Position numbers and translations under genes: made by a program. A DNA stretch of 36,989 nt. It comes from Chara braunii. Lineage: Eukaryota; Streptophyta; Charophyceae; Charales; Characeae. The notes beneath the pieces were generated by a model. It searched no databases and was not told the DNA's origin. It worked only from the letters and a program-made list of their open reading frames with translations. Location of the stretch: positions 1,015,403 to 1,052,391 of the forward strand of contig BFEA01000535.1 in assembly GCA_003427395.1 (NCBI GenBank), read 5' to 3'. Shown here in pieces: positions 10,130-20,497 of this stretch; position 1 is the stretch's first letter, and the number at the start of each line of letters is the position of its first letter.

Positions 10130-11935
10130 TGGGCTGACTCCCCACAGAGTCTTGCTGCAGTTCTACGGGTTGCAATCCCGCCTGCCGCCTCCTCTCAGAA
10201 CTGGACTAGACTTAGAATAAGAAGGGTAGAAGATGAGGGTTTTCAGACGCTCGAGATACTAGAGGGAGACTGACTCAACTCCTAGGAGAGGGCCTTAATA
10301 CCTTCACTCGCCTGAGGGCCCCGCAATGGCAGCCAAAATGCATTGTAGCTGGCCAGACTAGGGTCAATTATCGATCGTCGATCCTCTGTTTCCGTCCGAT
10401 TCGCATTAGTACTCATGATTTGCAGCAATAAACCTCCTCGCAAACAAGTGATGACTACCACCAACCATGATGTCGTCTCTCCCGTCTAAGCCACAATTAT
10501 ACGGCCAAAGAAAAAGGTCGCTTCCCGAACTGAGCACTTCCCTGTGCTCTATTCGAGCACGGTTGTGCCAGTTAAACACGGTAGTGACGACCTGCAGTCG
10601 CTCCCTGCTAATGCACGCCAGCAATGTACTGCAACAATACACCGACACAGCCGAAGCTTGACACAACAGCTCTTTGCGACCGCTTAATGGGCAATAACTT
10701 GACAACTAGTGGCTTGGCGGAACAGCAGTAGCTCCTGCCTATCTCCACTGTTCAATCCCTTTCCGGCAAATCTCCCCTCCGCAGATCAGTTTGGACAGCC
10801 AAGTGAACGGCCGGGTGTGGGCTGACTGCAGGATCTGATGCAGCCTGTAGTAGTTGTTTTCGTAGGTAGTCGAGGCTTACTGCGGATGGTCACAATCAAC
10901 AGTAAGGCAAGTTCAATTCCCACTTCCTCCCGCAACGGCCCACAGTCTTTTAAGTCAGGCAACCGGGATCCATCGTCGGCCTTTGCAGCAGCACGTACTG
11001 CAATGATGCTCAGCAACGGCTGTAGCTCTTCCCAATTAGAACTAGCTGCCCGCCGCTTCTGCAAAACGACAAACGCATAGCGCCGTAACAGCGCAGCAAG
11101 TAATAATAGGCGCAACAGCACCATCTGTCAGTGCTGGGAGTCATTGCTGCCGCCGTCGGTACTGCTTTACATAGGCACAAACGTAACTCAACAGTGTTCC
11201 TCTAACCACGTACACACAGCAGTCCCCCGTGACAGCTAAATAGCAGCCCACCCTTCAGACGACACAGGCTAGGCCTTGGGCCGCTCTCACCTGCAGACTG
11301 AACCACACCCCGGGCAATCAGTCTGGCTTACACCTCACAACTCGCCTTGTTGTAGCTTTGTTCAATAGCGAACAGTGTCTTCAGTCAAAAGAAGTGGGCT
11401 AGCAGTCTCACAACCCATTCTCCCGCCGCTCCGTTCCGTAGAACGGAGATCACACCACCAACACCGAATCTGGTTGCAGGCGCAAGGGTCACGAACAGTG
11501 CGACTGTAGATAAACACCATCCGATGTGACGACGAAGACCACGCAGAGGTTGCTACTGCGCCCCTCGTGTTCGATAGGCTGAGCAACGCACCCTCGAACA
11601 GCTAAGTCCCCAGCGCCGCAGCTAGCCTCACATCGGCCGCCCCACTTGGTAAGCCTCTCTCTCTCTTTCTGTCTTCTCTTAGCAGTTCCTTCTATATGGA
11701 TGCATCTGGCCATCGGCGTGGCCAGGTTCGTCTGAAATCTGCTAGGAGCCACGGGCGGGGAGAAAACGGACGCAACAACCAATGCGAACATGAAAACATT
11801 CGTGATGTGCAGGATGGTGAACAACAGCGGCGTTGAGGATGATTACGTCGACGGTAGTAGCGTACTCCGCTGCATCATCTCACCAAATGTGCAAAATGAG
11901 AATGAATCTTTCGCTAGGGAGCGGGCAGATACGCC
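10130..11935. other. Retrotransposon interior, no gene seen
   Basis: Mixed composition with many frames of 60-112 codons on both strands and none standing out. A short inverted pair, GACTC with GAGTC, occurs at 10135-10155. I see no reverse transcriptase, integrase or protease signature on either strand. Confidence 0.55.
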
Positions 11936-12080
11936 CCCCCCCCCCCCCCCCNNNNNNNNNNNNNNNNNNNNNNNNNNNNNNNNNNNNNNNNNNNNNNNNN
12001 NNNNNNNNNNNNNNNNNNNNNNNNNNNNNNNNNNNNNNNNNNNNNNNNNNNNNNNNNNNNNNNNNNCCCCCCCCCCCCCC
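11936..12080. other. Poly-C flanked assembly gap
   Basis: A C run, then 115 Ns (11952-12066), then a second C run. Frames drawn across the Ns are artefacts. The gap lies inside the retrotransposon. Confidence 0.95.
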
Positions 12081-12389
12081 TACAGGCGCGCTCCCAACCT
12101 CCGCCGGGCTTGCCTCACACTACTTCCATCGATGGGATGAGCAACACATCGGGCAGCGCACCGTCGATCGGATGAGTCTTCAGTCCCGCAACTTGTTCCG
12201 AGTTACTCCAATCATCTGGGTCAGCAAAAACTGAATGAATCTCTCCTTACGATACGGGTGGGTTCACCCCGTCCTCCTTTAGCCTCCTTACCTGGCGCAG
12301 CCCCTATCCCGGTATCTCAAAAGCTAGCCCCTAACGTCTAAAACTAACCTGCCAATCCGTTTCGCAACTATGTAAAACCCTCGTTTTGC

Positions 12390-13020
12390 TTCCTCCCTCG
12401 CCCGATTCCACCAGGAATCGGCAGAGTGCCGTGTTCATCAGCTCCCTCCATATCTGCCTCCGCCATCTCTCCGTGCTGTTTATCTTCCTTACTAACTCTC
12501 ATCCTACTCAACTAATCCTGAAACTAACTACGCCACTGAAATCGCCCTACCTAAAAACCCCTATTTAGAATCTTCTCTTGCTAAATTTCGCTAGGAAACG
12601 GGAGAGAGAAGCAATTTCTGTCTCCACCATATCCCCCTCCGCCATCTCTCCGCGCACCTACTTTCTTACTAACTGCTCTTTTTACTAACTTTTACCTTTT
12701 TCTGATTGTAGATCCTGATTCTCCTGCCATTAAAATCCTACCTTGGCATCTTACTTCGCTCGATTCCATGCGGAATCGAGTAATCTCTCGGTTTTTCAGT
12801 CCTCACTACCTCCGCCTCTTCCACCATCTCCGCGCAGCCCATTTTTTCTCTAGTTCCCTACCTACTAGCTTTCCTACTAATCTGACATTCCCACTGGGTT
12901 CACCCTCCCAAAAAATGTCAGTCTACTATCTCCTCCTGCGCGATTCCGTCAAGGATTAGGCGAGGTAGGCACTTTCCCATCCTGCTCCCCTTCTGCATGT
13001 ACCTGGTACGATTCGGCGTT
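12390..13020. repeat. Decayed ~180-bp CT-rich tandem repeats, each with a hairpin
   Basis: CGATTCC followed four bases later by GGAATCG gives a perfect 7-bp hairpin at 12403-12420 and again at 12761-12778. A mutated version lies midway (about 12582) and another at 12941, so the step is 178-180 bp. Between hairpins the units share CTCCGCCATCTCTCCGCGC and CTTACTAACT-like stretches. The pattern may continue, more decayed, to about 13440. Long frames in this region (for example 12997-13590) are Ser/Pro/Leu-rich translations of CT-rich DNA. Confidence 0.65.
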
Positions 13021-13599
13021 CGGATTCACTCTTCTCCATTTTGCCCCTCCCGTCGATACGCCATTCCCCCCACCGCTAGCTCCTTCCTCTCTACGTTACT
13101 GCAACCTTCGAGCACACCAGGTGCAGCTTCGCATCCGGGTTCATCCAACTCTTTTTCCCTTCTGCTTCCCAACCAATGTCCATGTCGATCTGCCCTACTC
13201 TGTCGCTCCGTCGCTTCACAGCCTCGGCGCCCGTTACTCCCACCATCTCCATGCGTGCATCCGGCGCATTCTCGCGCCCGGATTCCATCCTCCTCCTACC
13301 TTAGCCGAGTGACCGGACTCCTCTCTACTGCTGCCCGTCACCCGCTGAGCTATCAGCTCGTCGTTCCTGTCCTGCGCCTCCCCTGTAGCTCTGCACCCCC
13401 TTTTCTGCGAATGTACCCGGGTGAAAATCCGGGCCCGGTTCACCCGATCCGCCTCTGCCTCCGCTATCCATCGCTCCTCCTCACAGCAGCTTTCCTCTCC
13501 ACCTTACTCCGCCGGCAGCTGCTAGCGCAGTCCAACCGGACCCGTCGCCCGCTGCACAGCTCCCGCGGCCCTAGCCCGACTTCAGTCTAAAGTCTGACG

Positions 13600-14770
13600 G
13601 CAGTCCATGAGCAAACTTAGTGCCCGCTGCCTTTGAGCGGAGGCCGTGATACTCATAGGGGGAGGGAACTGGAGGGGAGGCACAGTGACTGGCCCATCGG
13701 AGGGGCCCGACCCTGATGCTACCGTCTCACCCCTGAGCCGGTACCCCCCCTGCCATAGCAGCCATGGCACCCGCTGGTGGGTGTAGCTCCCACATGTTCC
13801 CCCGTTGGAGACTTCAGCACGAAAGTGGCTGCTACGGGATTCCCCGTACTACGAGAAAGGGGGTTACTCAGACGCAGTCGCAAAAACAGCCTGTAATCGT
13901 ACCTCCGGCAGTTCCACGAATACAACACACCCCCATGCGACCTCGCCGGACCCGAAACGTAGGTTGTACATAGTCAACATTGTCGGCCCCTTCGCCTCAA
14001 GTGCAACTACAAACTCAAGCTTCGACCGCGCCGCGTTTCTCAGCAGCGGCGAGGTAGAGGGCTTTCGCCAGCATCCTCAACCCGCGGACCCGTCGAACAA
14101 AGCCCGCACTCAAGGTCCTCGACTACCGTGACGCCCGTTAGGTCCGGCGTCACGCTCAGGTCAACGGCACGCCTGATTATAACAGGAATTTATTAGAAAT
14201 ACGGCGCAAAAAAAAGGAATTACTTAGAAAGTGCCGCCACCAATCGGACGCCGCCGACGGCAAGACCAAGGGGGATAGCCCCGCCGGCCCTCAACCCCTC
14301 GGTCCGTTCACGATACTCTGATACTTCCGCGTCGTCGCCGCTCGACCTCGATCCCTGAATCTCTTCGACGAAAGTCTAACGCCGTAACTGCTAGTGCTAG
14401 GCCCAAGACTAAACCTAACTTTGACGGACACCTACATAAACGAATATTGTGCAACACGCAAACTTACCGGAACGTTTTAATATCACACTGTTGTCGATGT
14501 CGTCCTCCATACGTACGCACAGATCACAGTCAAGCGCACCTATCAAGAGACGAAATCCTTTTAATCCTCGCTCAATCAGAAATAAAAATTTTGGCCGGTG
14601 ATCACGCCGATTTTCACCATCATCAAAAGGAAAAAAAGATCACTTGCGCCTGCGCGCCCACTCACTCTCTGCTCTAGTCAACCAACCAGTCAATGTAAAT
14701 CACAAACACAGCCGCGCCTCACGTGGAATACTTAATCTTTAAACCAAACTTATTTTTTGTCACTTGCAAA
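13600..14770. other. Retrotransposon interior, no gene seen
   Basis: GC-rich in the first half and AT-rich after about 14400. Nothing recognisable; frames do not exceed about 110 codons and lack family motifs. Confidence 0.5.
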
Positions 14771-14777
14771 AAACAGG

Positions 14778-14847
14778 GCGAATACCCTTGTAAGGGTATT
14801 TGCACCGACAACTTACCGGACCATATTAAGCGACGTCCTCGTCGCTT
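14778..14847. other. Two adjacent perfect hairpins
   Basis: AATACCCTT-GT-AAGGGTATT (14781-14800, 9-bp stem, extendable by three pairs to 14778-14803 with one G-T) is followed 27 bp later by AAGCGACG-TCCT-CGTCGCTT (14828-14847, 8-bp stem). The first resembles members of the hairpin array at 31398-32822. Tight loops and the following sequence do not give a clear terminator-like T run. Confidence 0.6.
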
Positions 14848-14967
14848 TGCAAGATTAAAAAGCTATAAACCCATCCAAAACTCCAAATGCTGACGAGACA
14901 AGAACCAATCCGATCAGCCGACAGACACCGGTTCGAGGCCTCCATCAAATTATGCCAAACACAACGT

Positions 14968-15046
14968 CATGCTGCCAGGATGCTAACCTGGGTCTCCATT
15001 GTCCTAACATCAGGACGCCGGGGTACTGGCACTATACTACAGCATA
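14968..15046 (-). tRNA. tRNA-like cloverleaf, probably a pseudo-tRNA
   Basis: The minus strand gives a 79-nt fold: acceptor TATGCTG with CAGCATG (7 bp, one G-U); TA at positions 8-9; D stem GTAT with GTAC; anticodon stem GTCCT with AGGAC; and T arm CCAGG-TTAGCAT-CCTGG. The A-box region TAGTATAGTG matches the start of plant tRNA-Asp; the B-box is GGTTAGCATCC, against the usual GGTTCGANTCC. It departs from a working tRNA: the anticodon loop has six bases with no clear anticodon, six extra bases lie before the anticodon stem, and the variable region has nine bases. A tRNA-derived pseudogene or SINE head is more likely than an active tRNA. Confidence 0.4.
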
Positions 15047-15520
15047 AGTCCCAATGACCCTCTCGACCATCCTCTCCCCGTCGTCCTAGACAAACGCCGG
15101 CTTCTCGTTAGGTGTCCTTAGTCTCTACCCTGCGAGCAGGACCATAACCAAGGACGCGGGCCCTAACTGAGACCTTAGAAGGCGTTCTCGCCTCCCTCCA
15201 ATAATTCTCACAATCAAACATATATATATAAATCTTATCTCAACACACCTTTTGCAGTCTAGTACAGGAAGGCTAGGTCTCCATCTTGGCCCACCATAGT
15301 TTGGGTGATCGTGCCAGATCTACGGCCCACCGCGTTTGTTATTTTAGCGGTAGTGCCCTCGCAGGTTGCGCCATGATAGGCTTTTTCTCCTGATAAGCCT
15401 TCAATCAGGACTCCAAAAGACTCGACTCTTATCCCACACCATCCCGCGGCAGGTAAAACCTTTTTGGGTGGCCACACCGAGACGTGGGTCCGCTGTCAGG
15501 TTGCGCCGATCAGCAACCAA

Positions 15521-15702
15521 CACTGAGGGTTGCGCCTCAGTGATGTTACTTATACCCCTAGTTGGGTCTCTCATAAATGTCCCAAAATTAACACAAGTGG
15601 TTGGACAGTGTGTCGCAACAATACAGGCTTACTGCGGGACTACGCAGAGGTTTGTCACACATAAAAGGCATTTACCAGCCCTCTGTGGGACAACACAGAG
15701 GG
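15521..15702. other. Cluster of three perfect hairpins
   Basis: CACTGAGG-GTTGCG-CCTCAGTG (15521-15542, 8-bp stem); CTGCG-GGACTA-CGCAG (15632-15647, 5 bp); CCCTCTGTG-GGACAA-CACAGAGGG (15679-15702, 9 bp). The last two share a GGAC(T/A)A loop on stems of different sequence. The repeated word GGTTGCGCC also occurs near 15364 and 15499. Confidence 0.6.
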
Positions 15703-18700
15703 AACACGGCAACCTTTCCACTATCACAAAACAAAATCACCGCCAGGTCCGCAAGGCCGTGGCCCCCTCACTTGATCAGAGCAAGAAGACCACACATCCC
15801 GAAGACATCTCTCAATGAAGTTTTTTGCGACCTTCACAAAAATTCCACCAATGGCCAAGCAAAAATGTGGTCCTCCTCGTCAGACTTTATCCTCCAAAAC
15901 CAACTTGCCATACCTATTAAATCTATTAACCACCCTTCATACGAAGGAGGTCTCACTCAATAGGTCTCCCAACCATTCCTCTCTCTCTAGGATGAACTTT
16001 TACACGACCTTTCATTAAAGCATCTTCCCTCTCTGAAGATGAGTCTTCCAATAAGCAAAAGACTTCCTTCTCACAAAAAACGTCTCTACCATAAAACAAC
16101 TCGAGCTGAGAGACAAACTTATGGATCCCCATCACAACTCGACAATAAACATTTGGCATGGCAAGCATTCGAGTCTCAAAGACTCATAAATCCCTTAGGA
16201 TTCTCACCACTTCCACAAAATAGACTGCACTCCCTCTCCTTATACTCGGCCCTATCACCCGCCCATGGGCAGATCGCACGAGTATACCGAAGAGTAGACA
16301 GTTCACATCCATTCACATTCTCAAAATACACAGTACACGAGATGTTTCTCATAAATCTCTTACACAAAATCATCATACATCAGGATAAAACCACACATGT
16401 GAGAGTGATTGTGATCGTCATATACAGGGAATAGTCTCAGATAAAATCTCAACTCAATATATACATAGGGGTATAATATCCCAACTCAACCCAAACAATC
16501 ATAGTCTTGAATTACATATATACACATAGAGTTGAATAATCTCAGTTGAAGTTGGCACCAGTGGTCCAGTATTACCCCAAAATCATAGCCTCCTTAGTCA
16601 GAGCTAAACGGAAACATCTCTAACAGGCGTAATCGCACTCCTCACATTGGAGGGATCCAAGTAACCCAAGACCTATCCAAATATCCAACCCGAAACACAA
16701 GGTCCATCACGTACGTCTCAATCAATCATACGCTTACAACAACCCCGAATCAAAGCGTCGTGCATACTCTTTTTTCATATCTCAGCACAACCCATATTGC
16801 AAGAGGTTTAGCACACTAACTCTCGAGGTCATAGCGCCCTGAGACCATAACTTAGGACCTACTCAATCTAAAGCAGCCTCCTGATACAAACGTATAGACG
16901 CTTACCCTTTCCCGACTCAGGGCGGTATGGTTAAAAATAAACTCAGCCCCTAAAACACAATCAATTCATCTTAAATCGTAGGAAGGCATCCCTGGATGAC
17001 GGTATACGTCCTAATGGAGGACAAGTATCACAACCAAAATCAAATCAGCCCTCCTAGTAAGATCCCATCCTTACACGACCTCGTGATATGCTCAGGTCTA
17101 CATTACAAACCATTCCCTCATCCGTTTCTTATCTCCAGCGGCCCATACATACACGAGGCCGACTCTCATACTCTACCCAATCTACCCTTGAGTAGATGCA
17201 AAAGCTTGGAAATTTGCTTATCCAACTTAACCTAAGGCCTCTTATGTTCTGACATATACATACAATGTACTAAAGGCTTATATACACCTCTTCCAACCCG
17301 TTCTGTATACAGCCAAGATCATGTAAACTAAAACACAGGGCCGGAATCACACACCCAGTTAGCCTTCTACCTTGGCTCCCATGCACACGCATATACACAA
17401 GTTCATGAGGGACGTACATCGGCAAAACACAAGGGCATCCTCTATCGCTCCGCTACTGCTCGGACCTCATCCCAATCTACAACCCTGTCCTTTGGATCGT
17501 GGGAGCTTGCATAAGCATCAATGATATTGACCAAGCTCCTTAGTCCTTGGCCATGGGGTACGAATCTTTGGTTCAGATACAGGCCATAAAACATCTCGCA
17601 CGTGTGCCTTGCATATCCCCCTTCTCGCTCCTTCACTGCGGCCTCAGCTGCGGTCTCTATCCCAATCTTCCCTTGAGAACCTTCCACCTCGAGCTCCCTC
17701 GACCCCGTCACCTGTTGAACTACAACGAGCGGCATTAGGATCGAGGCTCGAAGGGAGTTACGCAACTAAATCTAATGCAGAATATATCCCTACTAAATTA
17801 AATCGTTCTCATCATGAACGCACCTATAAGAATCTATTCAGAAAAACGACATTACCAAAGAGAGTCTTTAAATAAATATCCACCTAAAATAACGCATAAA
17901 TATTCACAATAAGTCCCTCGAATCATAACGCAGGCATTAATCACTCACGGTTTCTATTATCAAGAAAGAGCACACTATACATATGCCATATAGGTGGATA
18001 CTCCAAACATGAATCCAAAATGCAGTACAACTCATGATAAATAACATATATTGATAACAATAATTCTTGGCATGATAAAAACTAAGTTATTTGCAAGGGT
18101 TGTAGTTGATGAGCACAATTCGCTTTATAAACAATAACATGAAGCCAACTCAATTGCCAGTCATGCACCAAGATAACTCTCCAGAACATATTCTGTATTC
18201 TATAAGGCAAAAAATAAGACTAACAATGAGTAAATAACATGATATAATTGTTACCCCTTCAATTCTTAAGCGAAGCATATATTACAAAGGGGTGGTGTAA
18301 TCCTCATAAGATAACATCTTGACTCCTGAGCCCCGCTTTAAAGATCAAGCCTCACCACATCCCTCTCTGATTCCAGCGCCTGCACCTCACCGCCCCTATC
18401 ATGGTCAAATGGACAACCCCATCCATACTTATCAAGACAACGAAAAGCAAATTCGCACCTTTACAAACATGGTGTCCCTACTTAACAGAAGGCGAGCCTA
18501 GGTCGCTACTCCAGATCCGCTCTCACTAAGCAGTAGCTGTTCCACTTTGCTATCATAGTTTCGGTAAAGTAGCAAGCCCCTTCCTCTCCTCTCAATAGAT
18601 AATGTAGTTACTCTCCTATCATAGGAATGTTAACAACACCCCACTAATGGACCAGGAATATAATTCGGGCGTGGGTCTCACTATCATCTTTGAGACTAAC

Positions 18701-19281
18701 AACTGTTTCCTTAAGCTTCAACGAGGGAGTAACAATTCAAGAATGCACTTCCATTGAGAACAACTATTTACGTTGACTTTCTCCCTCGAGGAAGAACCAC
18801 CTTGCCTAGGAGTGAGTCACCCCATGCACCTCTGGTCCAATGCCAGATGTGGGTTTCATGCAAAGTCTACGTCCTTTTCGAAAGGTAATCCATACATACG
18901 TCATCAATCAAATATCAAACAAAATATAGAAAAAAACAACAATGCGGATGCTACCTTAACTCAACCACGACCGCATCAGATACGAGACGTATCGCCCGAT
19001 TATCAAAAGATACTTCGGATAATAAGGTGTTCACTGAGATCACTATTATACGCGTCAGAGTACTTAAGTGTATAGCCAAACACTTCCTTCCTTAAGTAAA
19101 CCGCGCATATGCTAATAATCAACGCTTCACACTCAAGCCACAATTTTAAGACATCTTCAACGATAGTCAAGGTATCAAGCAATCGACCATATATGTCCAA
19201 AGAAAGTTTCTCCTTTCGCCTAACTCTCACTTTCTCATACCTGGATGTCGTTCCACCAGGGACAACGGCAGGCAACCGTTA
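15703..19281. other. Retrotransposon interior, no gene identified
   Basis: This is the part just downstream of the PBS on the element's strand, where gag would be expected. The best minus-strand frame, 17765 down to 17442 (107 codons), is hydrophilic and includes LVNIIDAYASSHDPKDRV, but shows no zinc knuckle or other gag feature, so I do not call it. The rest is AT-rich with no motif. Confidence 0.5.
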
Positions 19282-19299
19282 TCCCCGGCAACGGCGCCA
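19282..19299 (-). promoter_or_regulatory. tRNA-Asp primer-binding site
   Basis: The minus strand reads TGGCGCCGTTGCCGGGGA, two bases after the LTR terminus ACA. This is the complement of the 3' end of plant tRNA-Asp including its CCA tail, used by many plant Ty3-type retrotransposons to prime minus-strand synthesis. It fixes the orientation of the element and the LTR boundary. Confidence 0.85.
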
Positions 19300-19301
19300 C
19301 C

Positions 19302-19640
19302 TGTCGTGCGCATCGGTCCGGCACCGCAAGGGACAGCGCGAGACCCTCCCGGCCGTGTCACGCAGGAGTTGGTTCTTAATCCTCGTCACGAATATACATG
19401 GAGCTTCCGCAAGCCGCTCCGCCCGAGTGCGCCAACCATACCTCTCGCGAGCCCCTACGACAGGATAGGGCCTACGTGAGGCACGACTTACCTCCACCTT
19501 ACGGGAGCTGTCACCTCCCTTCGGTGGGCGTATCCCCGCCGAGCTACCTGTCCACAGTACGAAAGTTGATCAACTGCAATCGCAAAGGTGGACCAGCCGA
19601 GGGCGTTTCTCGTTCGCTGTAGGATAGGGGGTACGTGCGG
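19302..19640 (-). repeat. LTR family A, copy A2, 3' part only (5' LTR remnant)
   Basis: The 339 bp next to the PBS match the last third of A1. On the minus strand the copy ends GATGCGCACGACA. Its upstream two thirds are missing: at 19640 the match stops and the same LTR part begins again in the opposite orientation. Confidence 0.8.
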
Positions 19641-19998
19641 GTTCGATAGGGGCGTAGTACCACGCGTACCCGCTATGCTACAACGAACAAGAAACGCCCT
19701 CGGCTGGTCCACCTCTGCGATTGCAGCTAATCAGCTTTCGTACTGTGGACTGGTAGCTCGGCGGGGATACGCCCACCGAAGGGAGGTGACAACTCCCGTA
19801 AGGTGGAGGTAAGTCGTGCCTCGCGTAGGCTCTATCCTATCGTAAGGGCTCACGAAAGGTATGGCTGCTGCACTCGGCCGGAGCAGCTTGCGGAAGCTCC
19901 ATGTATATTCGCGACGAGGATTAAGAACCAACTCCTGCGTGACGCGGCGGGGAGGGTCCCGCGTTGCCCTGTGCCGTGCCGGACCGATGCGCACGACA
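19641..19998 (+). repeat. LTR family A, copy A3, inverted 3' part
   Basis: 358 bp matching the 3' third of the LTR but in plus orientation, ending GCGCACGACA at 19998, then GCGT. With A2 it forms an inverted repeat with arms of about 340 bp and almost no spacer. In A1 and A4 the sequence at the centre continues into the rest of the LTR, so both arms are truncated at nearly the same LTR position. Confidence 0.8.
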
Positions 19999-20002
19999 GC
20001 GT
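19999..20002. other. Right copy of the GCGT target-site duplication
   Basis: GCGT follows the LTR terminus at 19998; the left copy is at 6575-6578 directly before the LTR terminus at 6579. Four bases alone are weak evidence, but removing the insertion and one GCGT restores a single reading frame across the junction. Confidence 0.55.
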
Positions 20003-20497
20003 GCTCATAGAGATTTTGTGCGTGGTGTGAGGCGAAGTTTGTTCGCTATGAATATCCTTCGAGAGATTCGAGCGAGCGCCTCTGCGCAATCGAGGAGTGC
20101 ATCTTCTCCTGGTAGACAATCGAGGAGTCAATCTTCTCAGGCGAGGCACTCGCGGAGTCTGTCATCGCGACCGAGACAATCGCAGAATTCATCCGTGAGA
20201 AATCGAAATTCAATAAACAATCAAGAAGACAGTGAGTCAAATAGTCACGAGGAAGAAATGAATGATTCGCATGATGTTTCGACTCCTTATCGGAATGCAC
20301 TCTCATCGGCACCCGTGGCAACAACGTATGTGGCGGTTGAGAACACCATAGCGATTCTTGGGAATGCTAGCACTGTTGAACCGTTCGGCATTGGCAGTCG
20401 AGATCCGTGTAAGCATTGTGGTGCTAAATTGTGGCATCAGGATAGAAAACGAACAAAGTTATGTTGCCGAAAAGGTACAAAACGTTATCCTTTATGA
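20003..20497 (+). pseudogene. Helitron RepHel, N-terminal segment with Cys/His cluster
   Basis: Open in one frame from the insertion junction (AHRDFVRGVRR...) through a possible ATG at 20048. Residues after the ATG include four 10-residue repeats (QSRSxSSxxR), an acidic NNQEDSESNSHEEE stretch, and the motif CKHCGAKLWHQDRKRTKLCC. The C-x2-C-G-A-x-L-W...CC pattern is found just ahead of the Rep region in plant Helitron proteins and probably binds zinc. The frame is lost soon after (stop at 20495); the matching protein continues in another frame from about 20475. Confidence 0.7.
20087..20206 (+). repeat. Four 30-bp tandem repeats encoding a Ser/Arg decapeptide
   Basis: Units start at 20087, 20117, 20147 and 20177. 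The encoded decapeptides are QSRSASSPGR, QSRSQSSQAR, HSRSLSSRPR and QSQNSSVRNR. Because the unit is a multiple of three the frame is kept, so the copies expanded inside a coding sequence. Confidence 0.85.

Larger units (their letters stand above)
6579..19998 (-). mobile_element. Non-autonomous LTR-retrotransposon derivative nested in the Helitron
   Basis: On the minus strand the parts are, in order: partial 5' LTR (19302-19640), a 2-nt spacer, a tRNA-Asp primer-binding site (19299 down to 19282), 11.7 kb of internal sequence, a polypurine tract (about 7557-7570) and a full 3' LTR (7549 down to 6579). LTR termini are TGT...ACA. GCGT flanks both outer ends (6575-6578 and 19999-20002), consistent with a target-site duplication. 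No gag, protease, reverse transcriptase or integrase was found in the interior; the longest frames are around 100 codons. It therefore resembles a large retrotransposon derivative (LARD) mobilised in trans. The right outer end is unusual: it is an inverted LTR fragment (19641-19998). The interior also carries several repeat families listed separately. Confidence 0.65.

Noticed and set aside
10100-10180. Second tRNA-like region with a GGGTTGCAATCCC B-box-like word
   Set aside because: Only a 4-bp T stem, no A-box, a 12-base D loop without GG, and only five acceptor pairs; too weak.
12997-13590. 197-codon plus-strand frame
   Set aside because: Ser/Pro/Leu-rich translation of a CT-rich repeat tract with competing frames on both strands and no motif.
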